Below are positions 10,201-16,476 of a DNA stretch of 64,000 bases, piece after piece (positions within the stretch are counted from its first letter, which is position 1; each line of letters starts with the position of its first letter). The notes below the pieces were generated by a model that did not search any database, was not told the DNA's origin, and was given only the letters and a program-made list of their open reading frames with translations. The stretch covers positions 1,076,001 through 1,140,000 of the forward strand of contig NZ_BAABBQ010000001.1 of assembly GCF_039538045.1 (NCBI RefSeq), written 5' to 3'. The position numbers were made by a program, and so were the translations under genes. This DNA comes from Sphingomonas swuensis. GTDB lineage: Bacteria > Pseudomonadota > Alphaproteobacteria > Sphingomonadales > Sphingomonadaceae.

Positions 10201-10303
10201 CATCACCGGCCTCTACACCGGCGACCAGTCGTCGGGTCTCTACACCAACGCCTTCACCCTCGAGCCGCGCCGCTATGGCCTCTCCGCGGGCGTGAAGTTC
10301 TGA
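7244..10303 (+). CDS. TonB-dependent outer membrane receptor
   Basis: 1019-residue TonB-dependent receptor with a cleavable signal peptide (cut near AAAQ), then a Pro/Ala/Ser-rich stretch and the TonB box DIVVTAQRR. The plug follows, with VLRGPQGTLFGRNATSG as its conserved end, then a 22-strand barrel closing on a terminal Phe (SAGVKF). Large barrel inserts around residues 280-430 and 800-890 contain paired cysteines and account for the length. GAGGGGG lies just upstream of the ATG. It is divergent from the monooxygenase operon, so it probably imports the hydrophobic substrate that operon processes; energy would come from a TonB/ExbBD system such as that at 26867-29521. Iron-siderophore uptake is the main alternative. 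Confidence 0.95.
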   Translation: MMNRSRLLLAGTSLAVLTLAVPAAAQTVPEPAPAPAPNPSGDAQSGTTQSAEPDSNGDIVVTAQRRAESLQSVPISVSAFSGEALERQQIQNATDLQLSLPNVTFTKTNFTSSSFTIRGIGDLCVGFSCDRATGIHLNDMPLVENRLFETEYFDLERVEVLRGPQGTLFGRNATSGVVNFITARPSLERIGASANAEIGNYNSKRLTGMVNVPLAPWAAVRVAGYSLKRSGYTRNLFDDSRIDGRDIYALRGTLRLRPSARTTLDLIGYVFREDDDRSRVQKQLCARDSTAILGCRPDKLAFETVNGNSTLAGILSSQQVFASATPAALTSALALYGITPAALGLTNIYGADPFFGQVVNPDDLRTVNTDFNPTYRASENIFMGRLEQELGDQFSLTVTGGLSRSKVDSRTDYTLSAGQSAAGNSGLQALAAAAAIPGALFPGGSNPFAVAAQRLIPNGPNGTVCTSETNLQYSGIFGGNVNRCTLAGTEYDRSQSEYRQKSIEAHLDSNFDGPFNFILGGIYTDGRFRNSNYYVASYGLDYAAGILGAISTIGQRFAGNAAFPQVYLAPPFFNSEVRDFRLKSTGLFGDATFEVNDRLKFTAGLRWSRDKKSQVARAPLLAFPAVVGVADANSSPFLLSYDADPRTAGPQAYAEDSVRFSRLTGRAVVDYQVGRNSLLYASYSRGYKAGGINPPIDPRFAVSPTFAPESINAYEIGSKNTLLDGLLRMNASAFWYDYKGLQLSRIVGRTSVNDNTDASIYGVELEGLLRPTRDFQLNFSASYLKSKIKGLSLVDPHDPSGGRSDVVIIKDLSDASNCAVIPVTTLPPGTAAAFVGAVNGSVGLGAPVPVPGTSATGAFSSCASLAATAANPPAALRAAFGVPTGPLPFTVSTGVDQDLSGNELPQSPRWKLAAGAQYTIRVGSGGATIVPRADIAYTGRYYARSFNKPIDRIDAFTVVNAQIQYNAPGERWNVRAFVQNLTGNDAITGLYTGDQSSGLYTNAFTLEPRRYGLSAGVKF

Positions 10304-10314
10304 ATTCCTCCGGG

Positions 10315-10355
10315 AAAAGCAGGGGCCCGGCTCTTCGTCGCCGGGCCCTGCTTTT
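10315..10355. terminator. Bidirectional hairpin terminator
   Basis: AAAAGCAGGGGCCCGGC pairs with GCCGGGCCCTGCTTTT across an 8-base loop, with a single bulge. A-run and T-run flank both sides, so it can end both the receptor gene (+) and the OmpA-like gene (-), whose stop codon touches the hairpin. Confidence 0.85.
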
Positions 10356-10829
10356 CTAGCGGGCAGGAGACCGCGCGTACGGCGTGCCGACGGTGCCCTG
10401 GTCGATCCCCGGTCCCGGGCGGATGAAGATTTCTACCCGGCGGTTCTGGATTTCACGAACGCCGGCCGGGGTGGGCACCAGCAGGTCGCCAGGCTCACCG
10501 GCGCGCAGCAGGATTGCCGAGCCCGGAACGCCCTTCGTGACCAGCGCGTCGGCGACCGCCCGGGCGCGCCGCAGCGAAATCCGGCGATTGCCCTCGGCGC
10601 TCCCGGTCGCGTCGCTGTATCCGGTCACGATCACCCAATGTCCCGGTCGCGCCGCAACCCTTGCGGCATCGTCGATCGCCGGTTCCCAGTCGCGCCGTAC
10701 CTCCTCGCTGCCGCTGTCGAAGAAGATCATCGCGGGGCAGGGCAGGCTGGCCTCGATCCAGCCCTGCTTGCCCGGACAATTCTTGATCGGCGGGAGGGAC
10801 GTGGCGGCGAGCAGGGCGGCGATCAGCAT
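10356..10829 (-). CDS. OmpA-like peptidoglycan-binding domain protein
   Basis: 157-residue secreted protein made of almost only an OmpA C-terminal-like domain. A short hydrophobic start (MLIAALLAATSL) looks like a signal peptide. The domain shows the usual sequence from IFFDSGSEEV through GYSDATGS, RRARAVADAL and NRRVEIFI, which binds peptidoglycan noncovalently. No barrel or lipobox is present, so it is either periplasmic and cell-wall bound or held by a partner. AGAGG lies upstream of the ATG. A function beyond wall binding is not visible. Confidence 0.85.
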   Translation of the reverse strand: MLIAALLAATSLPPIKNCPGKQGWIEASLPCPAMIFFDSGSEEVRRDWEPAIDDAARVAARPGHWVIVTGYSDATGSAEGNRRISLRRARAVADALVTKGVPGSAILLRAGEPGDLLVPTPAGVREIQNRRVEIFIRPGPGIDQGTVGTPYARSPAR

Positions 10830-10853
10830 GGGAGCCTCTCTAGCAGATAAGGA

Positions 10854-10884
10854 AAGGGCCGGGGAGACGTGCCCCCCGGCCCTT
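10854..10884 (-). terminator. Terminator of the outer-membrane barrel gene
   Basis: Perfect 11-bp stem AAGGGCCGGGG / CCCCGGCCCTT with a 9-base loop, followed on the minus strand by CCTTTCC. It lies 20 bases beyond the stop codon at 10904. Confidence 0.75.
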
Positions 10885-10903
10885 GTCCGTCATCGTTCCA
10901 GCC

Positions 10904-11791
10904 TCAGCCGCGCACGGGAGCGGGCGGCGGGGGCGGGGGCGCCGGCGGCGGCACCGGGCAGACGTCGGTCGCCAGCACGACCGAGCCGTCCGGGCAGGTC
11001 TGCGTCGCCGGCGGCGGAGGCGGCGGGGCCGGAGCCGGCATCGGCAGCGGCGGGGGAGGCGGCGGCGGCGCCGGCTCGGCGAAATTGTAGATGATGCTGA
11101 ACAGCAGGCTGTGCGACTTGAAGCGGCCCGCGCGTGCGTCATAGGTCACGCCGCCGGTGTTCAGCTCGTCGATGATGTTGTCGAAGTCGAGCTTGCTCGA
11201 GCGGAAGTAGCGATACTTGACCCCCACATCGAGCTGCGGGGTGATGGCGTAGCGGACGCCCGCGATCGCCTGCAGCGCCAGGCCGCTGTCCTTGCCCTCG
11301 ATGTCGTAGGTCGCGGAGTCGGGCGCGATGTTGTTCATCTTGACCCGCGCCCAGCCGACGCCCGGACCGGCGTAGAAGCTGACGCCGTCATCGTTGCCGA
11401 AGTCGAGCAGCAGGTTGGCCATCGCCGAGGTCACGCCGACGTTGCCGCCCGCATCGGTGGTGGTGACGAGCCCGTTCGGGGCCGAGCGGAGCCCGATCTC
11501 GTCGAGCGAGGCGCGCTTGTAGCCGAGTTCGCCTTCGGCGCGGATGAGGCCGAAGTCGTAACCGAGGATCAGGTCGAGATCGAGGCCGGGCTTCTTGAAG
11601 TCCATCTGCGCGCCGTCGGCGATCACGGTGGTCCCGATCGGTGCCGTGGTGCGGATGACGGTCAGCTCATGGTCGAGGCCCTTAGCCCACAGGGCGCCGG
11701 CTTCGGCACCGAAATAGCCGCTGCCGTCGCGGGCCGCGGCCGGCGATGCCAGCAGCGTCACTGCGGCACAGCCAAGAAGGATCTTGCGCAT
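10904..11791 (-). CDS. Outer-membrane beta-barrel protein with proline-rich cysteine tail
   Basis: 295-residue predicted outer-membrane protein: signal peptide ending AAAR, an eight-strand-type barrel (about residues 22-235) with LLLDFGNDDG and VGVKYRYF segments, then a tail of polyproline blocks surrounding CPDGSVVLATDVCP. The tail ends PAPVRG; no OmpA peptidoglycan domain follows. Start at 11791 is preceded by GGGGAG; an upstream in-frame ATG at 11839 would put a hydrophilic stretch before the signal peptide. It is a paralogue of the protein at 21177-21989, which has a nearly identical tail. The role is unknown; structural barrel or adhesion is possible. Confidence 0.85.
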   Translation of the reverse strand: MRKILLGCAAVTLLASPAAARDGSGYFGAEAGALWAKGLDHELTVIRTTAPIGTTVIADGAQMDFKKPGLDLDLILGYDFGLIRAEGELGYKRASLDEIGLRSAPNGLVTTTDAGGNVGVTSAMANLLLDFGNDDGVSFYAGPGVGWARVKMNNIAPDSATYDIEGKDSGLALQAIAGVRYAITPQLDVGVKYRYFRSSKLDFDNIIDELNTGGVTYDARAGRFKSHSLLFSIIYNFAEPAPPPPPPPLPMPAPAPPPPPPATQTCPDGSVVLATDVCPVPPPAPPPPPPAPVRG

Positions 11792-11920
11792 GCGTGTTGA
11801 GCTCCCCTGTTTCGCCCCGGACTCCGGCGACGGCGCCACGGGATCGGCGACTTTATGTCAGATAAGTGCCGTTAATGCCAGAAGCGGAACGAAATCTTAA
11901 CGAAGCGAACCTGGCGGCAA

Positions 11921-12082
11921 CTAGGCGGCGCTTGCGGCTTCCTCGAGCGCGGAAGCGGCCCGAGCGGCGAACTGGAGGGCGAGCCGAGCATGCCATTCGC
12001 GGGCGGCGGCGGTGATGGCGCGCTGTGCGGCGGTCCGCTCTTCGGCGGCCCGACGGGCATAATAGCGCTGGTTCGACTCCAT
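11921..12082 (-). CDS. Small Ala/Arg-rich protein (53 aa)
   Basis: Short frame of 53 residues starting MESNQRYYARRAAEERTAA and ending ALEEAASAA. The composition (Ala, Arg, Glu, with Trp and Tyr) suggests a single amphipathic helix. GGAG lies seven bases upstream of the ATG. It sits alone in the 500-base gap between the barrel gene and the zinc-ribbon protein. Similar short helical proteins occur in sphingomonads from memory, but I cannot confirm homology here. No function is proposed. Confidence 0.6.
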   Translation of the reverse strand: MESNQRYYARRAAEERTAAQRAITAAAREWHARLALQFAARAASALEEAASAA

Positions 12083-12291
12083 CACTCCGCTCCGTTCTTT
12101 TCAAGAGAAGCAGGAGCAAGGATTGAGCCCCAAAAGTGGAGGAAGGGTTAATATCCACATCGTCCCGGGCTGGAACAAACCGTGGCAAAGGGGTGACAGG
12201 GGCCGCTCCAAAGCGGATCGTCGACGAAACCGAACGACTCGACGCTCGTTACACAGGCAAAAGAAAATAAATTGCTTGAGGGGACAGCCCG

Positions 12292-12534
12292 ATGCTGACT
12301 TCAGTTCATACGCCCAAGGCCTTCAATCCCGCCCTTCGCGGCTACCATGCCGTCTATCGCGAAGATGCCGTCAACCATTGCCCCGGCTGCGGCCGTACGC
12401 ACTGGCTGATCGGGCGCATGCTGGCCGAGTGCGGCTTCTGCGGCACCGCTCTCCCCCTCTCGGAAAGCTACGCCCGGAGCGCGTCGACCACGCTGATCCG
12501 GCACGGAACGCGCGTCCTCAACCGCGCTGCCTGA
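12292..12534 (+). CDS. Small zinc-ribbon-like protein
   Basis: 80-residue protein with two CxxC pairs, HCPGCGRTHW and ECGFCGTAL, spaced 20 residues apart, as in a zinc ribbon. The rest is short and basic, with two histidines near the first knuckle. GAGGGG lies upstream of the ATG, and an AT-rich segment (12250-12280) could hold the promoter. Zinc-ribbon proteins of this size often bind nucleic acid or act in stress responses, but nothing here fixes the role. Confidence 0.75.
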   Translation: MLTSVHTPKAFNPALRGYHAVYREDAVNHCPGCGRTHWLIGRMLAECGFCGTALPLSESYARSASTTLIRHGTRVLNRAA

Positions 12535-12571
12535 TCTACCAAAAGTCTCCGCCTTCTGCTAAGAAGAAGGC

Positions 12572-12892
12572 ATGGGGCGCGGACTGCTGATCGCCTTGGC
12601 CTTGTGGAGCACACCCGGGCCGTTCACGCTGGTGAACGGGACCGGTGGCCCGCTCGGTGCCCTGTCCATCCGCATGACCAACGAAAAGGGCGCCTGGCGT
12701 CCGCTCGGCCCTGGGCTGGCGGCCGGCGCGCGCGCGCTGGAGACTTCGCCGGGCGGCGAGGATTGCGCCTTCGACATTCGCGCCGAAAGCGCTGGGAAGA
12801 CCCTCGTCTGGACCGCCGTCAATCTTTGCGACGTGCGGGTCGTGACCTTGAGCCGGGGACGGGACGGGACCCTCTGGGTCGATTACGACTGA
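12572..12892 (+). CDS. Small secreted protein of unknown function
   Basis: 106-residue protein with a short hydrophobic N-terminus (GLLIALALW) acting as a probable signal peptide. The mature part is beta-rich, with FTLVNGTGGPL near the start, a cysteine pair (EDCAFD and NLCDVR) that could form a disulfide, and a conserved-looking end TLWVDYD. AAGAAGG precedes the ATG. Its last 74 bases overlap the end of the convergent membrane protein gene. No family name is recognised. Confidence 0.7.
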   Translation: MGRGLLIALALWSTPGPFTLVNGTGGPLGALSIRMTNEKGAWRPLGPGLAAGARALETSPGGEDCAFDIRAESAGKTLVWTAVNLCDVRVVTLSRGRDGTLWVDYD

Positions 12893-13178
12893 GGGCCCGG
12901 CGGCGGAGCCGCGCATTCGCCCGACCATTGCCGGCAACCGCCAACTCTGGCTGCGGCGCAGTCGCGTCGAGCAGCTTGGCGCCGGCGACGAACACCACCG
13001 CGGTGCAGATGACGAAGAACATCCAGCCGATCGCGCCCGGGTACATCTCCATGTAATGCCTGCCGCGCTCGACCGCTCCCAGCGCGATCGCCCAGGTCAC
13101 GGCCCAGGCCTCCCAGCGGGTGCGGATGGTGAACAGGCGGCCAAGCCGCGCCAGACGAGATGAATTTGCCATCGTCAT
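12819..13178 (-). CDS. Small membrane protein of unknown function
   Basis: 119 residues from the ATG at 13178 (an ATG two codons later, 13172, is also possible). A basic N-terminus ([19 protein letters not shown]) is followed by two hydrophobic segments around [11 protein letters not shown] and [15 protein letters not shown], giving a hairpin-like inner-membrane protein. The last 45 residues are Arg/Pro-rich and are encoded where the gene overlaps the convergent secreted-protein gene, so the true stop may matter less than the membrane part. A CtrA-type half-site covers the start codon. Confidence 0.6.
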   Translation of the reverse strand: MTMANSSRLARLGRLFTIRTRWEAWAVTWAIALGAVERGRHYMEMYPGAIGWMFFVICTAVVFVAGAKLLDATAPQPELAVAGNGRANARLRRRALSRNRPRGSRPVPGSRSRPARRKD

Positions 13179-13184
13179 GGTTAA
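13177..13184 (-). promoter_or_regulatory. CtrA-type half-site TTAACCAT
   Basis: Read on the minus strand, TTAACCAT overlaps the start codon of the small membrane protein. This is the Caulobacter-type CtrA half-site consensus. Binding here would be expected to block or modulate that gene. Confidence 0.4.
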
Positions 13185-13237
13185 GCAACGGGTGTGCCAA
13201 TGGCCGAGTTCCGCCATTCTTCCGTTAAGGATGGAGG

Positions 13238-13252
13238 TTAAATGTCAATTAA
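13238..13252 (+). promoter_or_regulatory. CtrA-type full site TTAA-N7-TTAA
   Basis: TTAAATGTCAATTAA is an exact TTAA-N7-TTAA match to the CtrA full-site consensus. It lies 66 bases upstream of smpB and 60 bases upstream of the divergent membrane protein; a third TTAA is at 13224-13227. The operon it would control contains cckA. Confidence 0.5.
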
Positions 13253-13317
13253 CCCGACTCTTCGCGGTTTTGCGGGCTTTCGTGGCGGGGGCGCAGCGCT
13301 TAAGTGACGGCGAGACA

Positions 13318-13800
13318 ATGTCCCAGCCGCCCAGTCCCGAGTTCGACAAGAAGAAGATCGTCGCCGAGAACCGGCGCGTGCGCTTCGACTATTTCATCGA
13401 GGAAAAGTTCGAGGCCGGGATCGCGCTCCAGGGCACCGAGGTGAAGGCGCTTCGGGCGGGCGAGGGCTCGATCGCCGAAAGCTACGCCACGGTCGAGGGC
13501 GAAGAAGTGGTGCTGATCAACAGCCACATCCCCGAATATGCCCATGGCAGCTACATGAACCATGAGCCGCGGCGGAAGCGCCACCTGCTTCTCCGCAAGC
13601 GCCAGATCGGCAAGCTGATGGGCGCGATCAACCGCCAGGGCCTGACCCTCGTACCCCTGTCCATCTACTTCAACGGCAAGGGCAAGGCGAAGGTCGAACT
13701 GGCGCTGGCCCGAGGCAAGAAGGTCCACGACAAGCGCGACACGATCAAGGAACGCGACTGGAAGCGCGAGCAGCAGCGCCTGATGAAGAACCGGGGCTGA
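13318..13800 (+). CDS. smpB: SsrA-binding protein SmpB
   Basis: 160-residue tmRNA-binding protein needed for trans-translation, which rescues stalled ribosomes. The family core is clear: [13 protein letters not shown], then [21 protein letters not shown]-type [10 protein letters not shown], and the basic C-terminal tail ending in a lysine/arginine-rich helix ([14 protein letters not shown]) that enters the mRNA channel. Starting at ATG 13318 gives the usual length; an upstream in-frame extension to 13120 is antisense of the membrane gene. Two bases separate its stop from the DUF2062 gene. Probably the first gene of a run to cckA. Confidence 0.97.
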   Translation: MSQPPSPEFDKKKIVAENRRVRFDYFIEEKFEAGIALQGTEVKALRAGEGSIAESYATVEGEEVVLINSHIPEYAHGSYMNHEPRRKRHLLLRKRQIGKLMGAINRQGLTLVPLSIYFNGKGKAKVELALARGKKVHDKRDTIKERDWKREQQRLMKNRG

Positions 13801-13802
13801 GG

Positions 13803-14375
13803 ATGACCTCGCGCCCGGGCTTCTTTCAGCGTCTCGCGGACAAGGCGACCCCGTCGCGCGAGGAGGTGCTGGACAGCCCCTGGCTCAAGCCGTTCGGCAA
13901 GCGCGTTCGCCAGTCGGACCTGTGGCGCTTCACTCGCCGCTCGGTTCCGCGCGGGGTGTTCGCCGGGCTGTTCGTCGGAATCTTCCTGATGATCCCGGGC
14001 CTCCAGATCGTCGGCGCCGCGATGCTTTCGATCCCGCTTCGCGCCAACATCCCCATCGCCGCGGCAATGACCTTCCTCAGCAATCCCGCGACCACGCCCT
14101 TCTTCCTGATCGCCGCCATCGCGCTCGGCAACAAGCTCGGCTTCCATGCCGACCTCGCAGCCTTCGAGGCGCTCTATTCGAGCGGCGCGGGAGTCTCCCG
14201 CTGGCTCGACTGGCTCCTGTCCGACGCCGCCCCGGCACTCATCACCGGCCTCTTCCTCATTGCCGCGGTCTGTTCGTTCGTCGGCTATGGCGTGTCGATT
14301 GTCGTCTGGCGCTGGTGGGTCAGCCGCAAATGGCGCAGGCGGGTGCATTCGAATCTGTTCCGTCGTCACTCCTGA
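13803..14375 (+). CDS. DUF2062 membrane protein
   Basis: 190-residue DUF2062 protein. A basic cytoplasmic N-terminus is followed by GVFAGLFVGIFLMIPGLQIV and a second membrane hairpin near FLSNPATTPFFLIAAIALG, the family's PxT motif, then a last helix before a basic tail. DUF2062 proteins are predicted integral inner-membrane proteins of unknown biochemical role. The ATG follows the smpB stop by two bases, so the two are cotranscribed. Confidence 0.88.
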   Translation: MTSRPGFFQRLADKATPSREEVLDSPWLKPFGKRVRQSDLWRFTRRSVPRGVFAGLFVGIFLMIPGLQIVGAAMLSIPLRANIPIAAAMTFLSNPATTPFFLIAAIALGNKLGFHADLAAFEALYSSGAGVSRWLDWLLSDAAPALITGLFLIAAVCSFVGYGVSIVVWRWWVSRKWRRRVHSNLFRRHS

Positions 14376-14395
14376 ACGAAAGTCATCGCACGCGT

Positions 14396-16471
14396 ATGAA
14401 GCAGCTTCTTCTTGCCCTTGTCGCGACCACCGCCCTGACCGGATGCGCGACCACCGCCAGCCAAACCGCCGAGACCGCTCCGCCGGTCGTCGCCGAGGCG
14501 ACGCCCGAGGCCACCCCCGCCGCCGCGCCCAAGCCGCAGCTCGGCACCTTCGGGTTCGACAGCCAGGGCATGGATTCGAGCATGCTCCCGGGGGATAATT
14601 TCTACACCTACGCCAACGGCACCTGGGCCAAGAACACCCCGATCCCGGCGGACAAGTCGAACTACGGCATGTTCGGCGCGCTTGACGACCTGTCGAAGGA
14701 GCGGACCCGCACCCTGATCGAGGAAGCCGCCAAGGACCCCAACAGCCGGATCGGCCAGGTCTATGCGAGCTTCATGGATCAGGCCGCGATCGAGGCGAAG
14801 GGCCTCGCGCCCATCCAGCCGTGGCTCGACCGGATCGATGGCGTCAACAGCCGCGCCGCGCTTCCCGCCCTGTTCGCCGAGGCCGCGCGCAACGGCGTCG
14901 GCACGCCCTTCGCCGCTTTCGTCGGCCAGGACGACAAGAACCCCGACAGCTACATCCTCTCGCTCTACCAGAGCGGGATCGGGATGCCCGACCGCGACTA
15001 TTATCTCTCGAACGATGCCAAGATCGCCGACGTCCGCGCCAAATATCTCCAGCACCTCACCAACGTGCTGACGCTGGCCGGCGAGCCCAATGCCGCCGCC
15101 CGCGCCAAGGCGCTGCTCGCCTATGAGACCGACATCGCCCGCGCCCATTGGACCCGGGTCGACAGTCGCGACGCCACCAAGACCTACAACAAGCTGACCC
15201 TTGCCCAGCTCCGGAGCCGCGCCCCTGGCTTCGACTTCGGCGCCATGTTCCGCGGCGTCGGTGTGACCAACGTCGACAATCTGCTGGTCGCCCAGCCCTC
15301 CGCGATCACCGGCATCGCCCGGGTGGTCAGCCGCGCCCCGCTCGGCGTCATAAAGGATCAGCTGCTGGTCCGCTCGCTCAACGGCTATGCCGCGGTCCTT
15401 CCGGCCAAGTTCGACAAGGAGCAGTTCAGCTTCTACGGCACCGCCCTCTCGGGCACGCCCGAACAGGAAGCGCGCTGGAAGCGGGCGGTCGATTTCACCG
15501 TCGGCACGCTCCAGGACGATGTCAGCCAGCTCTACGTTCAGCGCTACTTCCCGCCCGAGACCAAGGCCGCGGCCGATGCGCTGGTGAAGAATGTCGTCGA
15601 GGCCATGGGCCGCCGGATCGACAATCTTGCCTGGATGGCGCCGGCGACCAAGCAGCGCGCCCGCGCCAAGCTCGCCAACTTCACGACCAAGATCGGCTAC
15701 CCCGACCAGTGGCGGGACATGAGCGGGCTCGAGGTCGTCGGCAGTGACGCCTTCGGCAACGCCCTGCGCTCGAACAACTTCGATCACGCCTACAACATCA
15801 ACAAGCTCGGCAAGCCCATCTACAAGTGGGAATGGGGCATGACGCCGATGACGGTGAATGCCTACGCCAACTTCTCGATGAGCGAGATCGTGTTCCCGGC
15901 CGCCATTCTCCAGCCGCCCTTCTTCGATCCGAATGCCGACCCGGCCATCAACTATGGCGGCATCGGCGCGGTGATCGGCCACGAGATCAGCCATCACTTC
16001 GACGACCAGGGCTCGAAGTATGATGAGAACGGCCGCCTTGCCGACTGGTGGACCCCGGCAGACCTCGCCGCGTTCAACGCCGCCACCGCCAAGCTTGCCG
16101 CCCAGTATGACGCCTATGAGGTGTTTCCGGGTGCCCGGGTGAACGGCAAGTTCACGCTCGGCGAGAACATCGGCGACCTGGCCGGCCTGACCGTGGCCTA
16201 TGATGCCTACCGGCACAGCCTGAACGGGGCTGCGGCTCCGACGGTCGACGGCACCACTGGCGATCAGCGCTTCTATCTCGGCTGGGCTCAGGTGTGGCGG
16301 CGCAACTATCGCGAGGCCAACCTTCGCAATCGCCTGCTGACCGACCCGCACAGCCCGTCCGAACAGCGCGTGTTCGTGGTCCGCAACATGGATCCCTGGT
16401 ATCAGTCGTTCAACGTCCAGCCCGGTCAGAAGCTCTATCTTGCCCCGACCGAGCGGGTTCGCGTCTGGTAG
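14396..16471 (+). CDS. M13 family zinc metallopeptidase lipoprotein (PepO-like)
   Basis: 691-residue neprilysin-family endopeptidase. The N-terminus is a lipoprotein signal with lipobox LTGC, so the enzyme is anchored in the envelope facing the periplasm or outside. The zinc site is HEISH (in IGHEISHHFDDQG), and the third ligand Glu lies in ENIGDLAG, the family's ENxxD motif. The substrate-binding segment NAYANFSM and the C-terminal RVW tail match the family length of about 650-700. The ATG is 20 bases after the DUF2062 stop; CckA starts six bases after its own stop. Likely degrades short peptides. Confidence 0.95.
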   Translation: MKQLLLALVATTALTGCATTASQTAETAPPVVAEATPEATPAAAPKPQLGTFGFDSQGMDSSMLPGDNFYTYANGTWAKNTPIPADKSNYGMFGALDDLSKERTRTLIEEAAKDPNSRIGQVYASFMDQAAIEAKGLAPIQPWLDRIDGVNSRAALPALFAEAARNGVGTPFAAFVGQDDKNPDSYILSLYQSGIGMPDRDYYLSNDAKIADVRAKYLQHLTNVLTLAGEPNAAARAKALLAYETDIARAHWTRVDSRDATKTYNKLTLAQLRSRAPGFDFGAMFRGVGVTNVDNLLVAQPSAITGIARVVSRAPLGVIKDQLLVRSLNGYAAVLPAKFDKEQFSFYGTALSGTPEQEARWKRAVDFTVGTLQDDVSQLYVQRYFPPETKAAADALVKNVVEAMGRRIDNLAWMAPATKQRARAKLANFTTKIGYPDQWRDMSGLEVVGSDAFGNALRSNNFDHAYNINKLGKPIYKWEWGMTPMTVNAYANFSMSEIVFPAAILQPPFFDPNADPAINYGGIGAVIGHEISHHFDDQGSKYDENGRLADWWTPADLAAFNAATAKLAAQYDAYEVFPGARVNGKFTLGENIGDLAGLTVAYDAYRHSLNGAAAPTVDGTTGDQRFYLGWAQVWRRNYREANLRNRLLTDPHSPSEQRVFVVRNMDPWYQSFNVQPGQKLYLAPTERVRVW

Positions 16472-16476
16472 TCTGA

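Noticed and set aside
12071..12081. GGTTCGACTCC resembles a tRNA T-arm
   Set aside because: The flanking bases do not form the five-base T stem and no clover-leaf can be drawn; it lies inside the 53-residue protein gene.
11853..12188. 111-residue minus-strand frame
   Set aside because: Arg-rich and without a plausible RBS; the 53-residue frame inside the same stretch is better supported.
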